Part shown: positions 43,514-52,444 of the stretch, in pieces
Position numbering within the stretch: position 1 is the stretch's first letter
Layout of the letters: each line of letters begins with the position of its first letter
Assembly (NCBI RefSeq): GCF_000220705.2
Contig: NZ_CP023202.1
Coordinates: 2,356,001-2,420,000, forward strand
Direction of reading: 5' to 3'
Length of the DNA stretch: 64,000 bases
From: Streptomyces xinghaiensis S187
GTDB lineage: Bacteria > Actinomycetota > Actinomycetes > Streptomycetales > Streptomycetaceae
The notes under the pieces: generated by a model
Told to the model about the DNA's origin: nothing
Database searches by the model: none
The model's input: the letters and a program-made list of their open reading frames with translations, nothing else
Translations under genes and position numbers: made by a program

Positions 43514-43541
43514 TGGGGCTCGCCTCCTCTCGGCGTCTCGG

Positions 43542-43561
43542 GGACTGGTGGGAACCAGTCC
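43542..43561 (-). promoter_or_regulatory. Upstream leader hairpin of wblC
   Basis: Perfect 8-bp stem (43542-43549/43554-43561) with a 4-base loop, just before the ribosome site of the leader reading frame. Confidence 0.5.
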
Positions 43562-43623
43562 GTCGTACAAGTAGAGCACGGAACAGTGGGCCCGAAAAAG
43601 GCCCTGTCATGCCCGCGAAAGAG

Positions 43624-43661
43624 AACCTATGGGGAATCCGGCGGCATGCGCAAACTATTTT
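43624..43661 (-). promoter_or_regulatory. Predicted wblC promoter with AT-rich WhiB7/WblC element
   Basis: Minus-strand -35 TTGCGC (43653-43648), 18-base spacer, -10 TAGGTT (43629-43624). Directly upstream of the -35 is AAAATAGT (43661-43654), an AT-rich patch of the kind the WhiB7 AT-hook reads. This implies autoactivation. Transcription would start near 43617, making a leader of about 560 bases. Confidence 0.65.
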
Positions 43662-43676
43662 CCCGACGAGTTCGCA

Positions 43677-45908
43677 TCAGCCGCCGGACCGCCCGTCCGG
43701 CGTCCCGGCGGATGGCTCCTCACCCGCGCAGAGGGCCAGGACGTCCGCCCCGTACCGGTCCAGTTTCCGCCGCCCCACACCGGAGATCACCGCCAGTTCG
43801 GCGGCATCCCCGGGCACGGCCTCGGCGATGGCCAGCAGGGTCTTGTCGGTGAAGACGCAGAAGGCCGGCTGGCCCAGCTCGCGGGCCCGCTCCGCCCGCC
43901 ACTCCAGCAGCCGCTCATGGAGGCCCTCGTCCAGCTCGGAGGGGCAGTCCTCGCAGCGCATCAGTTTCATCTCGCCCGCGTCGGTGAGGGTGCGGCCGCA
44001 GACCCGGCACCGCACCGGGCCCCGCTTGCGGCGTCGCGTCGCCCCGCCCCGTTCCACCCCGCCCCCGGCGGCCGGGCCGCGCTCCGCCGCGCCCGCCGGT
44101 GCGGCGGAGCCGGGCCGCAGCCCGTCCAGGAAGCGGCTCGGCCGCCGGCCGGCGCGGCCGCCCGGTGTCCGGGACAGGGCCCAGGAGAGGGTGAGGTGGA
44201 CCCGGGCCCGGGTGACGCCGACGTAGAGCAGCCGGCGTTCCTCCTCGATCTGCGCGTCGGTCGTGGCGTAGGTGATCGGCATCATGCCCTCGGTCAGGCC
44301 GACCAGGAAGACCGCGTCCCACTCCAGGCCCTTGGCCGCGTGCAGCGAGGCCAGGGTGACGCCTTCCACCGCCGGCGCGTGCTGGGCGCTGGCCCGCTCG
44401 CCCAGCTCGGCGACGAAGTCGGCGAGCGCCGCCCGCGGCCGCGCCCGGGCGAAGTCCTCGGCGAGACGCACGAGCGCGGCCAGTGACTCCCAGCGGTCGC
44501 GGACCGCCCCCGAGCCGGCCGGCGGCTCGGGGCTCCATCCCCGGGTGGAGAGCACGGCCCGCACCTGCGACGGTATGTCCGTCTCCGTGAGCGAGGGGTC
44601 GGAGGAGCCTCCGGCGCGGGCGGCGCCGCGCAGCAGCAGTCCGGCCTCCCGCACCTCCGGCCGCTCGAAGAACCGTTCCGCGCCGCGGAGCTGGTAGGGG
44701 ACGCCCTGGTCGGCGAGGGCCTGCTCATAGCTCTCCGACTGGGCGTTGATGCGGTACAGCACGGCGATCTCGCCGGCGCGGACCCCGGAGTCGATCAGCT
44801 CCCGGATCCGCCGGGCGGTGCCCTCGGCCTCGGCCGGCTCGTCCGGGTACTCGGCGAACGCCGGCTCGGGGCCCGCGCCGCGCTGCGAGACGAGCTCCAG
44901 CCGGTGTTCCGCGGGACGGCCGCGGGCCTGCCCGAGCAGACCGTTGGCGAGATGGACGACCTGCGGGGTGGAGCGGTAGTCCCGGACGAGTTTGACGACG
45001 GTGGCGCGGGGGTGACGGGCGCGGAAGTCCAGCAGGTGATCCGGGGTGGCCCCGGTGAAGGAGTAGATGGTCTGGCTGGCGTCGCCGACGACGCAGAGGC
45101 TGTCCCGCTCGCCCAGCCACAGGTCCAGCAGCCGCTGCTGGAGCGGGCTGACGTCCTGGTACTCGTCGACCACGAAGTGCTGGTACCGGCGGCGGACCTC
45201 GTCGGCGATGTCCTGCCGGTCCTGCAGCACCCCGACCGTGAGCAGCAGGACGTCCTCGAAGTCGATGACGCCCCGGTCGCGCTTGAGGAGTTCATAGGTC
45301 TCGTAGACGCGGGCGGTCTCCGCCGGGTCCCGGGGCGGCTGGCGGCGGGCGCGGGCGACGGCCGCCGGGTAGTCCTCGGGGACCGTCTGGGTGACCTTGG
45401 CCCACTCGATCTCGCCCGTGACGTCCCGGAGTTCGCCCCGGTCCAGGCGGATACGGCAGCGGGCCGCCGCCTCGGCGACCACCTGGACCTTGCGCTCCAC
45501 CAGCCGCGGCAGCGGGCCGCCGACCGCCTTCGGCCAGAAGTACTGGAGCTGCCGGAGCGCGGCGGAGTGGAACGTGCGGGCCTGGACCCCGGTGGCACCG
45601 AGCTGCCGGAGGCGGCCCCGCATCTCGCCGGCGGCCCGGTTGGTGAACGTCACCGCGAGCACGGAGCCCGGCTGGAGGATGCCCGCGCGCACCCCGTAGG
45701 CGATGCGGTGGGTGATGGCGCGGGTCTTGCCCGTACCGGCGCCGGCCAGCACGCACACCGGTCCGTGGAGGGCGGTGGCGACCTCGCGCTGTTCCGGGTC
45801 CAGCCCGGCGAGCACGGCGTCGGCGCCCTCGGGCACGGCCGGGTACTCCGACGGCGCCGCGGGGCCCGGGAAGAGCGGGGAGGGAGTGGCTGGTGTCGCT
45901 GGTGTCAC
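43677..45908 (-). CDS. uvrD2: ATP-dependent DNA helicase UvrD2
   Basis: 743-residue superfamily-1A helicase. Motif I AGAGTGKTR is at 55-63; motif Ia is TFTNRAAGEM; motif II VDEYQDVSPLQQ; motif III GDASQTIYSFTGA; motif V/VI LHAAKGLEWDAVFLVG to VGVTRARVHL. A tetracysteine element (CRVCGRTL and RCEDCPSE) and a C-terminal HRDC domain (about 660-735) identify UvrD2 rather than PcrA/UvrD1. The GTG at 45908 is chosen over an ATG 57 codons upstream that would run through promoter sequence. The wblC promoter lies just past its stop. Confidence 0.93.
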   Translation of the reverse strand: MTPATPATPSPLFPGPAAPSEYPAVPEGADAVLAGLDPEQREVATALHGPVCVLAGAGTGKTRAITHRIAYGVRAGILQPGSVLAVTFTNRAAGEMRGRLRQLGATGVQARTFHSAALRQLQYFWPKAVGGPLPRLVERKVQVVAEAAARCRIRLDRGELRDVTGEIEWAKVTQTVPEDYPAAVARARRQPPRDPAETARVYETYELLKRDRGVIDFEDVLLLTVGVLQDRQDIADEVRRRYQHFVVDEYQDVSPLQQRLLDLWLGERDSLCVVGDASQTIYSFTGATPDHLLDFRARHPRATVVKLVRDYRSTPQVVHLANGLLGQARGRPAEHRLELVSQRGAGPEPAFAEYPDEPAEAEGTARRIRELIDSGVRAGEIAVLYRINAQSESYEQALADQGVPYQLRGAERFFERPEVREAGLLLRGAARAGGSSDPSLTETDIPSQVRAVLSTRGWSPEPPAGSGAVRDRWESLAALVRLAEDFARARPRAALADFVAELGERASAQHAPAVEGVTLASLHAAKGLEWDAVFLVGLTEGMMPITYATTDAQIEEERRLLYVGVTRARVHLTLSWALSRTPGGRAGRRPSRFLDGLRPGSAAPAGAAERGPAAGGGVERGGATRRRKRGPVRCRVCGRTLTDAGEMKLMRCEDCPSELDEGLHERLLEWRAERARELGQPAFCVFTDKTLLAIAEAVPGDAAELAVISGVGRRKLDRYGADVLALCAGEEPSAGTPDGRSGG

Positions 45909-45946
45909 CCCGCCATGCTGCCAGGTTCCCCGGAGCGGCCGGGAGG

Positions 45947-45955
45947 TTGTCCACA
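45947..45955 (+). promoter_or_regulatory. Consensus DnaA box upstream of uvrD2
   Basis: TTGTCCACA, identical to the Streptomyces DnaA-box consensus, 39 bases before the uvrD2 start. It may be a regulatory box or coincidence. Confidence 0.35.
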
Positions 45956-46185
45956 GCCGGGCCCCTCCGGTCGTACCGGTTCCCCGGCCGCCGCACCCGC
46001 CGCCCCGGTCGCTGCCCCGGCGGGCCGGGGTCCGGTGCCGGCCGCACGGCTTCACGGTGCACGGGCCAACGGCCCTCACGGAGCGCTGTTTGCGGGGTGG
46101 TGCACGGAGCCGGGAGCGGGCCCGGGTGCGCGGGCGGCGGAGGCGTCCGGTGAGGGGCGGATCACGGGCGCACGGGACGCGGCCC

Positions 46186-46212
46186 GGGAATGGTCGCGCA
46201 CGCCGGCACGTT
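46186..46212 (+). promoter_or_regulatory. Sigma-R-dependent promoter of mrx1
   Basis: Perfect GGGAAT (46186-46191), 18 bases, GTT (46210-46212), 41 bases before the mycoredoxin ATG. The same consensus as the sigR promoter in this window. Confidence 0.9.
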
Positions 46213-46252
46213 GCCTCCCCGTAACCAGGCGACAGCGAAGGAGCCGTAATCC

Positions 46253-46504
46253 ATGACCGGCACGACGGGCACTGTGACGATGTACAGCACCACCTGGTGC
46301 GGCTACTGCCGCCGGCTGAAGAGCCAGATGGAGCGCGAGGGCATCGCGTACACCGAGGTCAACATCGAGAAGGACCCGGAGTCGGCGCAGTTCGTGGAGA
46401 AGGTGAACAACGGCAACCAGCTGGTGCCGACCGTGCTGTTCCCGGACGGCTCCGCGCTGCCCAACCCCTCGCTGGCCCAGGTGAAGGCCAAGCTCGGCGT
46501 CTGA
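46253..46504 (+). CDS. mrx1: Mycoredoxin (mycothiol-dependent glutaredoxin-like protein)
   Basis: 83-residue thioredoxin-fold protein that reduces mycothiol-protein disulfides. The active site is CGYC at residues 16-19 (TTWCGYCRRLKSQME), and the cis-proline region is NQLVPTVLFPDGSALPNPS. An AAGGAG site precedes the ATG. The sigma-R promoter upstream places it in the thiol-oxidative-stress regulon, as known for S. coelicolor. It is transcribed divergently from uvrD2. Confidence 0.95.
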   Translation: MTGTTGTVTMYSTTWCGYCRRLKSQMEREGIAYTEVNIEKDPESAQFVEKVNNGNQLVPTVLFPDGSALPNPSLAQVKAKLGV

Positions 46505-46607
46505 CGGCGCTGCGGGGGCGCGGGGGCGCGCTCGCCGCCGGTGCCCCGCCCGGGCCCGGCGCCCGCTCCCGCGGCCTCCGTACCGTCCGCTGCCCGCGGC
46601 ACCCGCC

Positions 46608-47552
46608 TCAGCGCGGGAAGCCCGCGGGCAGCGGCTTGCCGTACCAGAGTTCGATCAGCCGGGCCGCGATGGAAATGCCCGTCGGCGGCAGCACCTCGCC
46701 GGACTCGAAGGCCGCCCGCAGCTCCTCCCGGGAGAACCAGCGCGCCTCGTGGAGCTCCTCTCCGTCCACCGTGATGTGCGGCGACGTGGCGCGGGCCAGG
46801 AAGCCGAGCATCAGGCTCGACGGGAACGGCCAGGGCTGGCTCGCCACGTAGCGGACCTCGCCGACCGCGACCCCGGCCTCCTCCGCCACCTCCCGGACCA
46901 CGGCCTGCTCGATCGACTCCCCCGGTTCGACGAAGCCGGCCAGGGTGGAGAACCGCCCGGCGGGCCAGTGCACCTGGCGGCCGAGCAGCGCGCGGTCCCG
47001 GTCATCGGTCACCAGCATGATCACGGCCGGGTCGGTGCGCGGATAGTGCTCCGCGCCGCAGGCCGGGCAGCGGCGCACATGGCCCGCGGCCGCTATGACG
47101 GTGCGCTCCCCGCACCGGGAGCAGAAGCGGTGCAGCCGCTGCCAGTTCTCCAGGGCGACGGCGTGGGCCATCAGGGCCGCGTCGCGCGCGGAGAGCAGCA
47201 CCCCCGCCTCCCGCAGGCCGGCCGGGCGGGCGGACTGGTCCATCCGGCCCGGCAGGGCGTCCTTCTGCAGCGCGAAGTAGCGCACGCCCTCCTCGTCCGT
47301 GCCGAGGAAGTAGCGGTGGGTCTCGGTGACCGGGGCCTCGAAGGCGGGAGTCATCACCAGCTCGGTTCGCCCGCCGGGGGTGTCGTCGATCAGCGCCTGC
47401 CCCCCGGAGACGACGAAGACCCGCGTCGTCGGATGGCTCCACGCCGCGGCGAGCCACGCCTCGTCGAAGCGGTGGTGCGCGGCCCGGTCGATGCCGCCCG
47501 GGGCGGTGAGGGGGATGTCCGGGGCGTCGGGGCGGTCGGTGGAGATGGTCAC
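46608..47552 (-). CDS. nudC: NAD(+) diphosphatase (NADH pyrophosphatase) NudC
   Basis: 314 residues. A zinc ribbon (FCSRCGERTV and RCPACGAEHYP) precedes the Nudix box GFVEPGESIEQAVVREVAEEAGV and the NudC signature SQPWPFPSSLM. It cleaves NADH/NAD and can decap NAD-capped RNA. GTG 47552 has an AGGAAG site. The start overlaps the stop of an uncertain Pro/Arg-rich frame upstream by 4 bases. Confidence 0.94.
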   Translation of the reverse strand: MTISTDRPDAPDIPLTAPGGIDRAAHHRFDEAWLAAAWSHPTTRVFVVSGGQALIDDTPGGRTELVMTPAFEAPVTETHRYFLGTDEEGVRYFALQKDALPGRMDQSARPAGLREAGVLLSARDAALMAHAVALENWQRLHRFCSRCGERTVIAAAGHVRRCPACGAEHYPRTDPAVIMLVTDDRDRALLGRQVHWPAGRFSTLAGFVEPGESIEQAVVREVAEEAGVAVGEVRYVASQPWPFPSSLMLGFLARATSPHITVDGEELHEARWFSREELRAAFESGEVLPPTGISIAARLIELWYGKPLPAGFPR

Positions 47553-47941
47553 GGCTTCTTCCTGCTCCCCCGGGATGACGGTGCGGGCGGGTGCGGACGG
47601 GTGTGAGCCGGCGGCTGGGAGCCGGGTGCGGGCACGGACCGGCCACCGGAGCCGTGGGCGGCCGGCCGCTCCGGCGGGAGCCGGTGTTCTCCCTCCGCCG
47701 CACGGGCGGGCGCCGGCGTGTGCCGCGCCGTGACGGGCCGGGGACCGGCCGGACGCGGTCCGGGACCGGCAGGTGGAACGGGTCCGCCGGCGCGGTACGG
47801 CGCGGGCGCCGGGCGGGGCGGGCGGCTGCCGGCCGGGAGCGGGTGCGCGGCGCCCCGCCGCGGCCGCCGGACATGGCCGCGCGGTGCCCGGACGGTGCAC
47901 GGACCGGGGGCACGGACGGCGCTGTCCGGGGTGACGCTCAT
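47549..47941 (-). CDS. Uncertain Pro/Arg-rich open reading frame overlapping nudC
   Basis: 130 codons starting MSVTPDSAVRAPGP, rich in Pro, Arg and Ala, with third positions almost all G or C. The stop overlaps the nudC GTG by 4 bases, as in a coupled pair. Against it: no clear ribosome site, no recognisable domain, and a composition that GC-rich spacer DNA can mimic. It fills an otherwise empty 510-base gap between nudC and adnB. Could be a disordered basic protein or non-coding. Confidence 0.35.
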   Translation of the reverse strand: MSVTPDSAVRAPGPCTVRAPRGHVRRPRRGAAHPLPAGSRPPRPAPAPYRAGGPVPPAGPGPRPAGPRPVTARHTPAPARAAEGEHRLPPERPAAHGSGGRSVPAPGSQPPAHTRPHPPAPSSRGSRKKP

Positions 47942-48062
47942 GGTTCCGAGCCTATCCGGCCGGGTGGCGGCGGACTCCGGGCGGGCCGCGCGGCGATCCG
48001 CTCGCGGGCGGAGGGAGCCGGGCGGGGGCGGACGGCCGCCGCCGGCGGTCGGGTTCCGGCGG

Positions 48063-51000
48063 TCAGGGCCCGGCGTCACCGCCGTCCGCTGCCCGGGTGC
48101 CCTCACCGCTGTCCGCACGCTCCTCACCCGCGCCGCGGCGGTCACCCGTGCCGGGGCCGTGGCCGTGGCCGTCGCCGTCACCGTCTCCTCCGCCGTGGCC
48201 GTCGCCGTCTCCTCCGCCGTTGCCGTCTCCGCTGTCACCGTCTCCGCCGTCCTCGTCGCGGTCACTGCCGCTCCCGCCCAGGAGGATGTCCTCCAGGGCC
48301 CTCCGGTCCGGCATGTTCCGGGGGCGGACCACCTCGCCGCTGCGGACGTACAGGAACGCCGCCGTGACCGACGACAGCGGAACCCCCGTCTGCTCGGCCC
48401 AGGCGAGCCGGTAGACGGCGAGCTGGAGCGGGTCGGCGGAGTGGGAGCGGCCGGTCTTCCAGTCCACGATCTCGAACACGTCTCCGTCCGGGCCGCGCTC
48501 CCGGTACACCGCGTCGATGCGGCCCCGGATGACCCGGCCCGCGAGTGTGATCTGGACCGGCGCCTCGACGCGGAACGGCGTGCGGCGCGCGTAGGGAGTG
48601 CGGTCGAACGCCTCCTTCAGCGCTGCCAGATCGCGCTCGTCCGCGATCTCCTGCCCCGCCGCGCCCTCGTCGTCGAAGCCACCGGGGAGCTCCTCCGGCC
48701 CGAGCAGGGGCAGCGGCAGTTCCTCGAACCGCGACTCGACCCAGGCGTGGAAACGGGTGCCCCGCCGGGCGGCGGGCTGCGGCGGGCGCGGCATCGGCCG
48801 GGCCAGCTCACGCGCGAAGCCGCCCGGGTCCGCGGCGAGGCGCAGCAGCTGGGAGGTGCTCAGCGTGCGGGGAACGGGCACCTCGCGCACGGCCTCGCGG
48901 GCGCGGCGCAGCTCGCCCGCGAGCGCGTCCAGATCCCGGTCCCATGACGCGACGGTGCGGGCCTCCTCGGGGATGAGCCGTCCGGCGGCGGGCTCCGCGT
49001 CCGGGTCCGGGAGCGGGTCCGTCTCCGCGGTGCGCTCACGTCCGCCCGGAACCCGGGGCCGGGCCGGGACGGCACCGGGGCGGCCGGGGTGCGGAGGGAC
49101 GGAGCCGGGCTCCGTGGTGTCCGGCTCACGCGGGTGCTCCCCGGCTCCGTCGCGCTCCCGCGCGGGGTCGGGTACGGCGCCGTGGGCGTCGGCACCGCCG
49201 GGAGCTCCGCCGGGCGCACCGTCGCGGGGCCGGCGGCCCGGTGCCGCCGGGGTCTCTCCGTGCTCCGGCCGGTCCCGGGGCGCGGGCCGTGCGGGTGCAC
49301 CGCTGCCGGGGATGAACGGATCGCTGCCGTCCTCGTCCTCCGGCGGGGGCGGCCAGTCCGGATCCCGGGGCGGTTCCGTGTCCCGGAGCTCCGGTCCCCA
49401 GAGCAGGCCCGGGGGCACCTCCGCGCCCGGCGCATCCGCACCCGGCACCTCCGCACCGGTCACTTCGCCGCCGGTTCCCGCCGCGTTCCCCGGCTCAGCG
49501 TGCCGCTCCGGCCCGACGGCGTCCGCCGGATGCGGCAGGGCCTCGGTCCCGGGCACACCGGGGCCGCCGACCCCGGCGGGACCTGCGTCCGTCTCCCCGG
49601 GCAGCCCGCGCTCTCCCGGGACGATCCGGTCCAGGTGGGCCATGACGCGCTCCGCCGCCCTCCGGCGCAGCTCCAGGGCCGCCGGGTCGAGCGGCAGCGG
49701 CCAGGGCTGTTCCTCGGCGGCCTCCCGCAGGGCCGGGTTCTCCTCGCCCTCCGCGGGCGGCTCGGCCCAGACGTCGATCTCCCCGTGCCCCGCCTCGCAG
49801 TGCCCGCGCAGTTCTTCGAGGAACGCGGAGGGGCCGCGGGGCCGCTTCTGCGACGGCCCCCACCAGTGGCCCGAGGCGAGCAGCAGCGACCGCGGGCGGG
49901 TGAACGTCACATAGCCGAGCCGCAGTTCCTCGGTCGCCTGGTGTTCCTTCATCGCGGCCCGGAAGGTGTTGATCCCCTCCCCCGTCCACGCGGTGACGTC
50001 CGGCAGGGTGCCGGCGTCACCGCGCAGGGCGTGCGGCACGACCTTGGCCCGGGAGGTCCAGGAGTCGCGCGGCTGTGCGCTGGGGAACTGCTTGGCGACC
50101 AGGCCCGGTACGGCGACGACGTCCCACTCCAGCCCCTTGGACTTGTGCGCGGTGAGGACCTTGACCGTGTTGTCCCCGCCGGGCAGGGCGTTGTCGAGGC
50201 CCTTCTCGTGCTGCACGGCGGTGCGCAGGAAGCCGAGGAAGGCCAGCAGGCCGGCCTCTCCGTCGAGTGCGGCGAAGGAGGCGGCGACGTCCAGGAAGTT
50301 GCCGAGCGTCTCGCGGCGGCGGGCGGCGAGCGCGTGCGGCGAGGCGGAGAGCTCGACCTCCAGGCCGGTGGTGGCCAGCACCCGGTGGAGGACGTCCATC
50401 AGCGGATCGGCGAGCGAGCGCCGCAGCTCGCGCAGCTCGGCCGCGAACCGGGCGAACCGGACCCGGGCCGCGGCGGAGAACGGCAGTCCGTCGTCGGAGC
50501 GTTCGGGCCGGCCGGACGGGCCGGAACGTCCCGCCCCGTCCGGGACGAGGAAGGTGTCGAGGGCGTCGGCGAGCGAGACCGTCTCGGCGGGGTCGGTGCC
50601 CTCGACGGCCTCGGCCAGCCGCCGGTCCGGGTCGTCACCGGCGTCGCCGCCTCGCCGGGAGCGGACGAGGAGACGGGCGCGGCGGCCGAGCAGTGCCAGG
50701 TCGCGCGGGCCGATCCGCCAGCGCGGTCCGGTCAGCAGCCGGACCAGCGCGGCGTTGGCCGTCGGGTCCTGCAGCACCTCGCAGACGGCGACCAGGTCGG
50801 CGACCTCGGGCAGGTGCAGCAGCCCGGAGAGGCCGACGACCTCCACCGGGACGTCCCGTTCGACGAGCGCGCCCTGAATGCGGGCGAAGTCGCCGGCCGT
50901 GCGGCAGAGCACGGCGATCTCGCCCGGCGGGGTGCCGGTGCGGACCAGGTGGGCGAGGGAGTCGGCCAGCCAGGCCAGCTCCCCGGCGTGGGTCGGGAGC

Positions 51001-52262
51001 AGCGCGCAGCGCACGCCGCCGTCCCGCTCGGCTCCGGGCGCGGGGCGCAGCGCCTCGACGCCCTCGTGCATCTCGCGCAGCGGGGCGGCGAGCCGGTTGG
51101 CGAGGTCGAGGAGGCGGCCGCCGCTGCGGCGGTTCTCGCTGAGCGCCTGGCGGCGGGCGGGGCGGCCGGCCGCGTCCGGGAAGTGCCGGGGGAAGTCGTC
51201 GAGGTTGGCGACGGACGCGCCGCGCCAGCCGTAGATGGCCTGGCAGGGATCGCCGACCGCGGTGACGGCGTGGCCGGTGCCGCCGCCGAACAGCCCGGAG
51301 AGCAGGATGCGCTGGGCCACGGAGGTGTCCTGGTACTCGTCCAGGAGGACGACCTCGAACTGCTCGCGGAGGATGCGGCCGACCTCGGGGCGGGTACGGG
51401 CGAGGGTCGCGGAGAACGCGATCTGGTCGCCGAAGTCGAGCAGGTCGCGGTGGCGCTTCTCCTCGCGGTAGGCGCTCACGAGTTCGAGGAGTTCCAGCCG
51501 GGCGCGGGCGGCTTCGGGGACCTTCCGCAGCTCGGCGTTGCTCAGCCGGGCCCCGTCCAGCTCGCGCAGCAGCGCGGTGTCGTGCGCGCGCAGCCGCTCG
51601 GGCTCCACGAGGTGCTCGGCGAGTTCCGCGTCCAGCGCGAGCAGGTCCTCGACCAGGGCCGGGAGGGACTTGGTGAGGGCCGGGTACGGGCCGGGGGCGG
51701 TGCGGAGCACGCGCGCGGCGAGCTGGAAGCGGGTGGCGTCGGCGAGCAGCCGGGCGGTGGGTTCGAGGCCGATGCGCAGGCCGTGTTCCTTGAGGAGCTG
51801 CCCGGCGAACGCGTGGTAGGTGGAGATCTGCGGTTCACCGGACGGCTCGTCGCCGGCCGGGGCTCCGTCCGGGGCTCCGGGGGGACCGGGCTCGCCACCG
51901 GCCCGGACGCGCTCCCGCCCCTCGCCGCGCGGCCGCGGCAGCGCTCCGGGGCCGGGGCCCGGACCGGGAGCGGGGTCCGGGTCGGTGATCCCGGCGGCCG
52001 CGAGGGCCCTGCGGACCCGCTCGGTGAGTTCTCCGGCCGCCTTGTTGGTGAAGGTCAGGCCCAGCACCCGTTCCGGCGCGACCTGTCCGGTGCCGACCAG
52101 CCAGACGACGCGGGCGGCCATCACGGTGGTCTTCCCCGAGCCGGCCCCGGCCACGATCACCTGCGGGGCGGGCGGCGCCGTGATGCAGGCCGTCTGCTCC
52201 GGGGTGAAGGGGATGCCGAGGAGCTCCTTGAGCTGCTCGGGGTCGGTGATGCGTGCTGCCAC
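48063..52262 (-). CDS. adnB: Helicase-nuclease subunit AdnB
   Basis: 1399-residue double-strand-break end-resection enzyme subunit. Motor domain: VAGAGSGKTT at 38-46, TFTNKAAGEL, LLDEYQDTSVAQ, GDPCQAIYGWRG, LTAHKSKGLEWDVVAVPG and LGYVTFTRPRSLLLASG. The C-terminal RecB-type nuclease has RGTRFHAWVESRF, RGRIDAVY, VDWKTGRS and QLAVYRLAW. It is longer than the roughly 1100-residue mycobacterial AdnB because of a Pro/Gly-rich insert near residues 120-150, a 210-residue disordered segment (about 882-1094) between motor and nuclease, and a Gly/Asp-repeat tail (about 1327-1399). GTG start; it follows adnA by 182 bases. Confidence 0.92.
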   Translation of the reverse strand: MAARITDPEQLKELLGIPFTPEQTACITAPPAPQVIVAGAGSGKTTVMAARVVWLVGTGQVAPERVLGLTFTNKAAGELTERVRRALAAAGITDPDPAPGPGPGPGALPRPRGEGRERVRAGGEPGPPGAPDGAPAGDEPSGEPQISTYHAFAGQLLKEHGLRIGLEPTARLLADATRFQLAARVLRTAPGPYPALTKSLPALVEDLLALDAELAEHLVEPERLRAHDTALLRELDGARLSNAELRKVPEAARARLELLELVSAYREEKRHRDLLDFGDQIAFSATLARTRPEVGRILREQFEVVLLDEYQDTSVAQRILLSGLFGGGTGHAVTAVGDPCQAIYGWRGASVANLDDFPRHFPDAAGRPARRQALSENRRSGGRLLDLANRLAAPLREMHEGVEALRPAPGAERDGGVRCALLPTHAGELAWLADSLAHLVRTGTPPGEIAVLCRTAGDFARIQGALVERDVPVEVVGLSGLLHLPEVADLVAVCEVLQDPTANAALVRLLTGPRWRIGPRDLALLGRRARLLVRSRRGGDAGDDPDRRLAEAVEGTDPAETVSLADALDTFLVPDGAGRSGPSGRPERSDDGLPFSAAARVRFARFAAELRELRRSLADPLMDVLHRVLATTGLEVELSASPHALAARRRETLGNFLDVAASFAALDGEAGLLAFLGFLRTAVQHEKGLDNALPGGDNTVKVLTAHKSKGLEWDVVAVPGLVAKQFPSAQPRDSWTSRAKVVPHALRGDAGTLPDVTAWTGEGINTFRAAMKEHQATEELRLGYVTFTRPRSLLLASGHWWGPSQKRPRGPSAFLEELRGHCEAGHGEIDVWAEPPAEGEENPALREAAEEQPWPLPLDPAALELRRRAAERVMAHLDRIVPGERGLPGETDAGPAGVGGPGVPGTEALPHPADAVGPERHAEPGNAAGTGGEVTGAEVPGADAPGAEVPPGLLWGPELRDTEPPRDPDWPPPPEDEDGSDPFIPGSGAPARPAPRDRPEHGETPAAPGRRPRDGAPGGAPGGADAHGAVPDPARERDGAGEHPREPDTTEPGSVPPHPGRPGAVPARPRVPGGRERTAETDPLPDPDAEPAAGRLIPEEARTVASWDRDLDALAGELRRAREAVREVPVPRTLSTSQLLRLAADPGGFARELARPMPRPPQPAARRGTRFHAWVESRFEELPLPLLGPEELPGGFDDEGAAGQEIADERDLAALKEAFDRTPYARRTPFRVEAPVQITLAGRVIRGRIDAVYRERGPDGDVFEIVDWKTGRSHSADPLQLAVYRLAWAEQTGVPLSSVTAAFLYVRSGEVVRPRNMPDRRALEDILLGGSGSDRDEDGGDGDSGDGNGGGDGDGHGGGDGDGDGHGHGPGTGDRRGAGEERADSGEGTRAADGGDAGP
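48160..48280. repeat. GC-rich tandem-like repeat inside adnB
   Basis: Degenerate repeats of GCCGTCTCCTCCGCCGT-type units encode the Gly/Asp-rich C-terminal tail of AdnB. Likely to vary in length by slippage. Confidence 0.55.
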
Positions 52263-52444
52263 CCGAGTGAGGCTAGCGGTGCCCGCCGACAGCCGTGGCC
52301 GCGGCGGCTTCAGCGGCGGGCCCGGAGCCCTGGTGCCCTGGGGGCGGAGGGCGACGGGGCCGGGACCCCGCGGACGGCCCGCGCCGGTCCCGGCAGCCTA
52401 GCCGTCGCGGGCGGGCCCCGGCCGCCGTTTCCGCGGTACCGGCC

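Noticed and set aside
43631..43655. GGGAAT on the plus strand near wblC as a sigma-R promoter
   Set aside because: No GTT at the right distance and no plus-strand gene follows.
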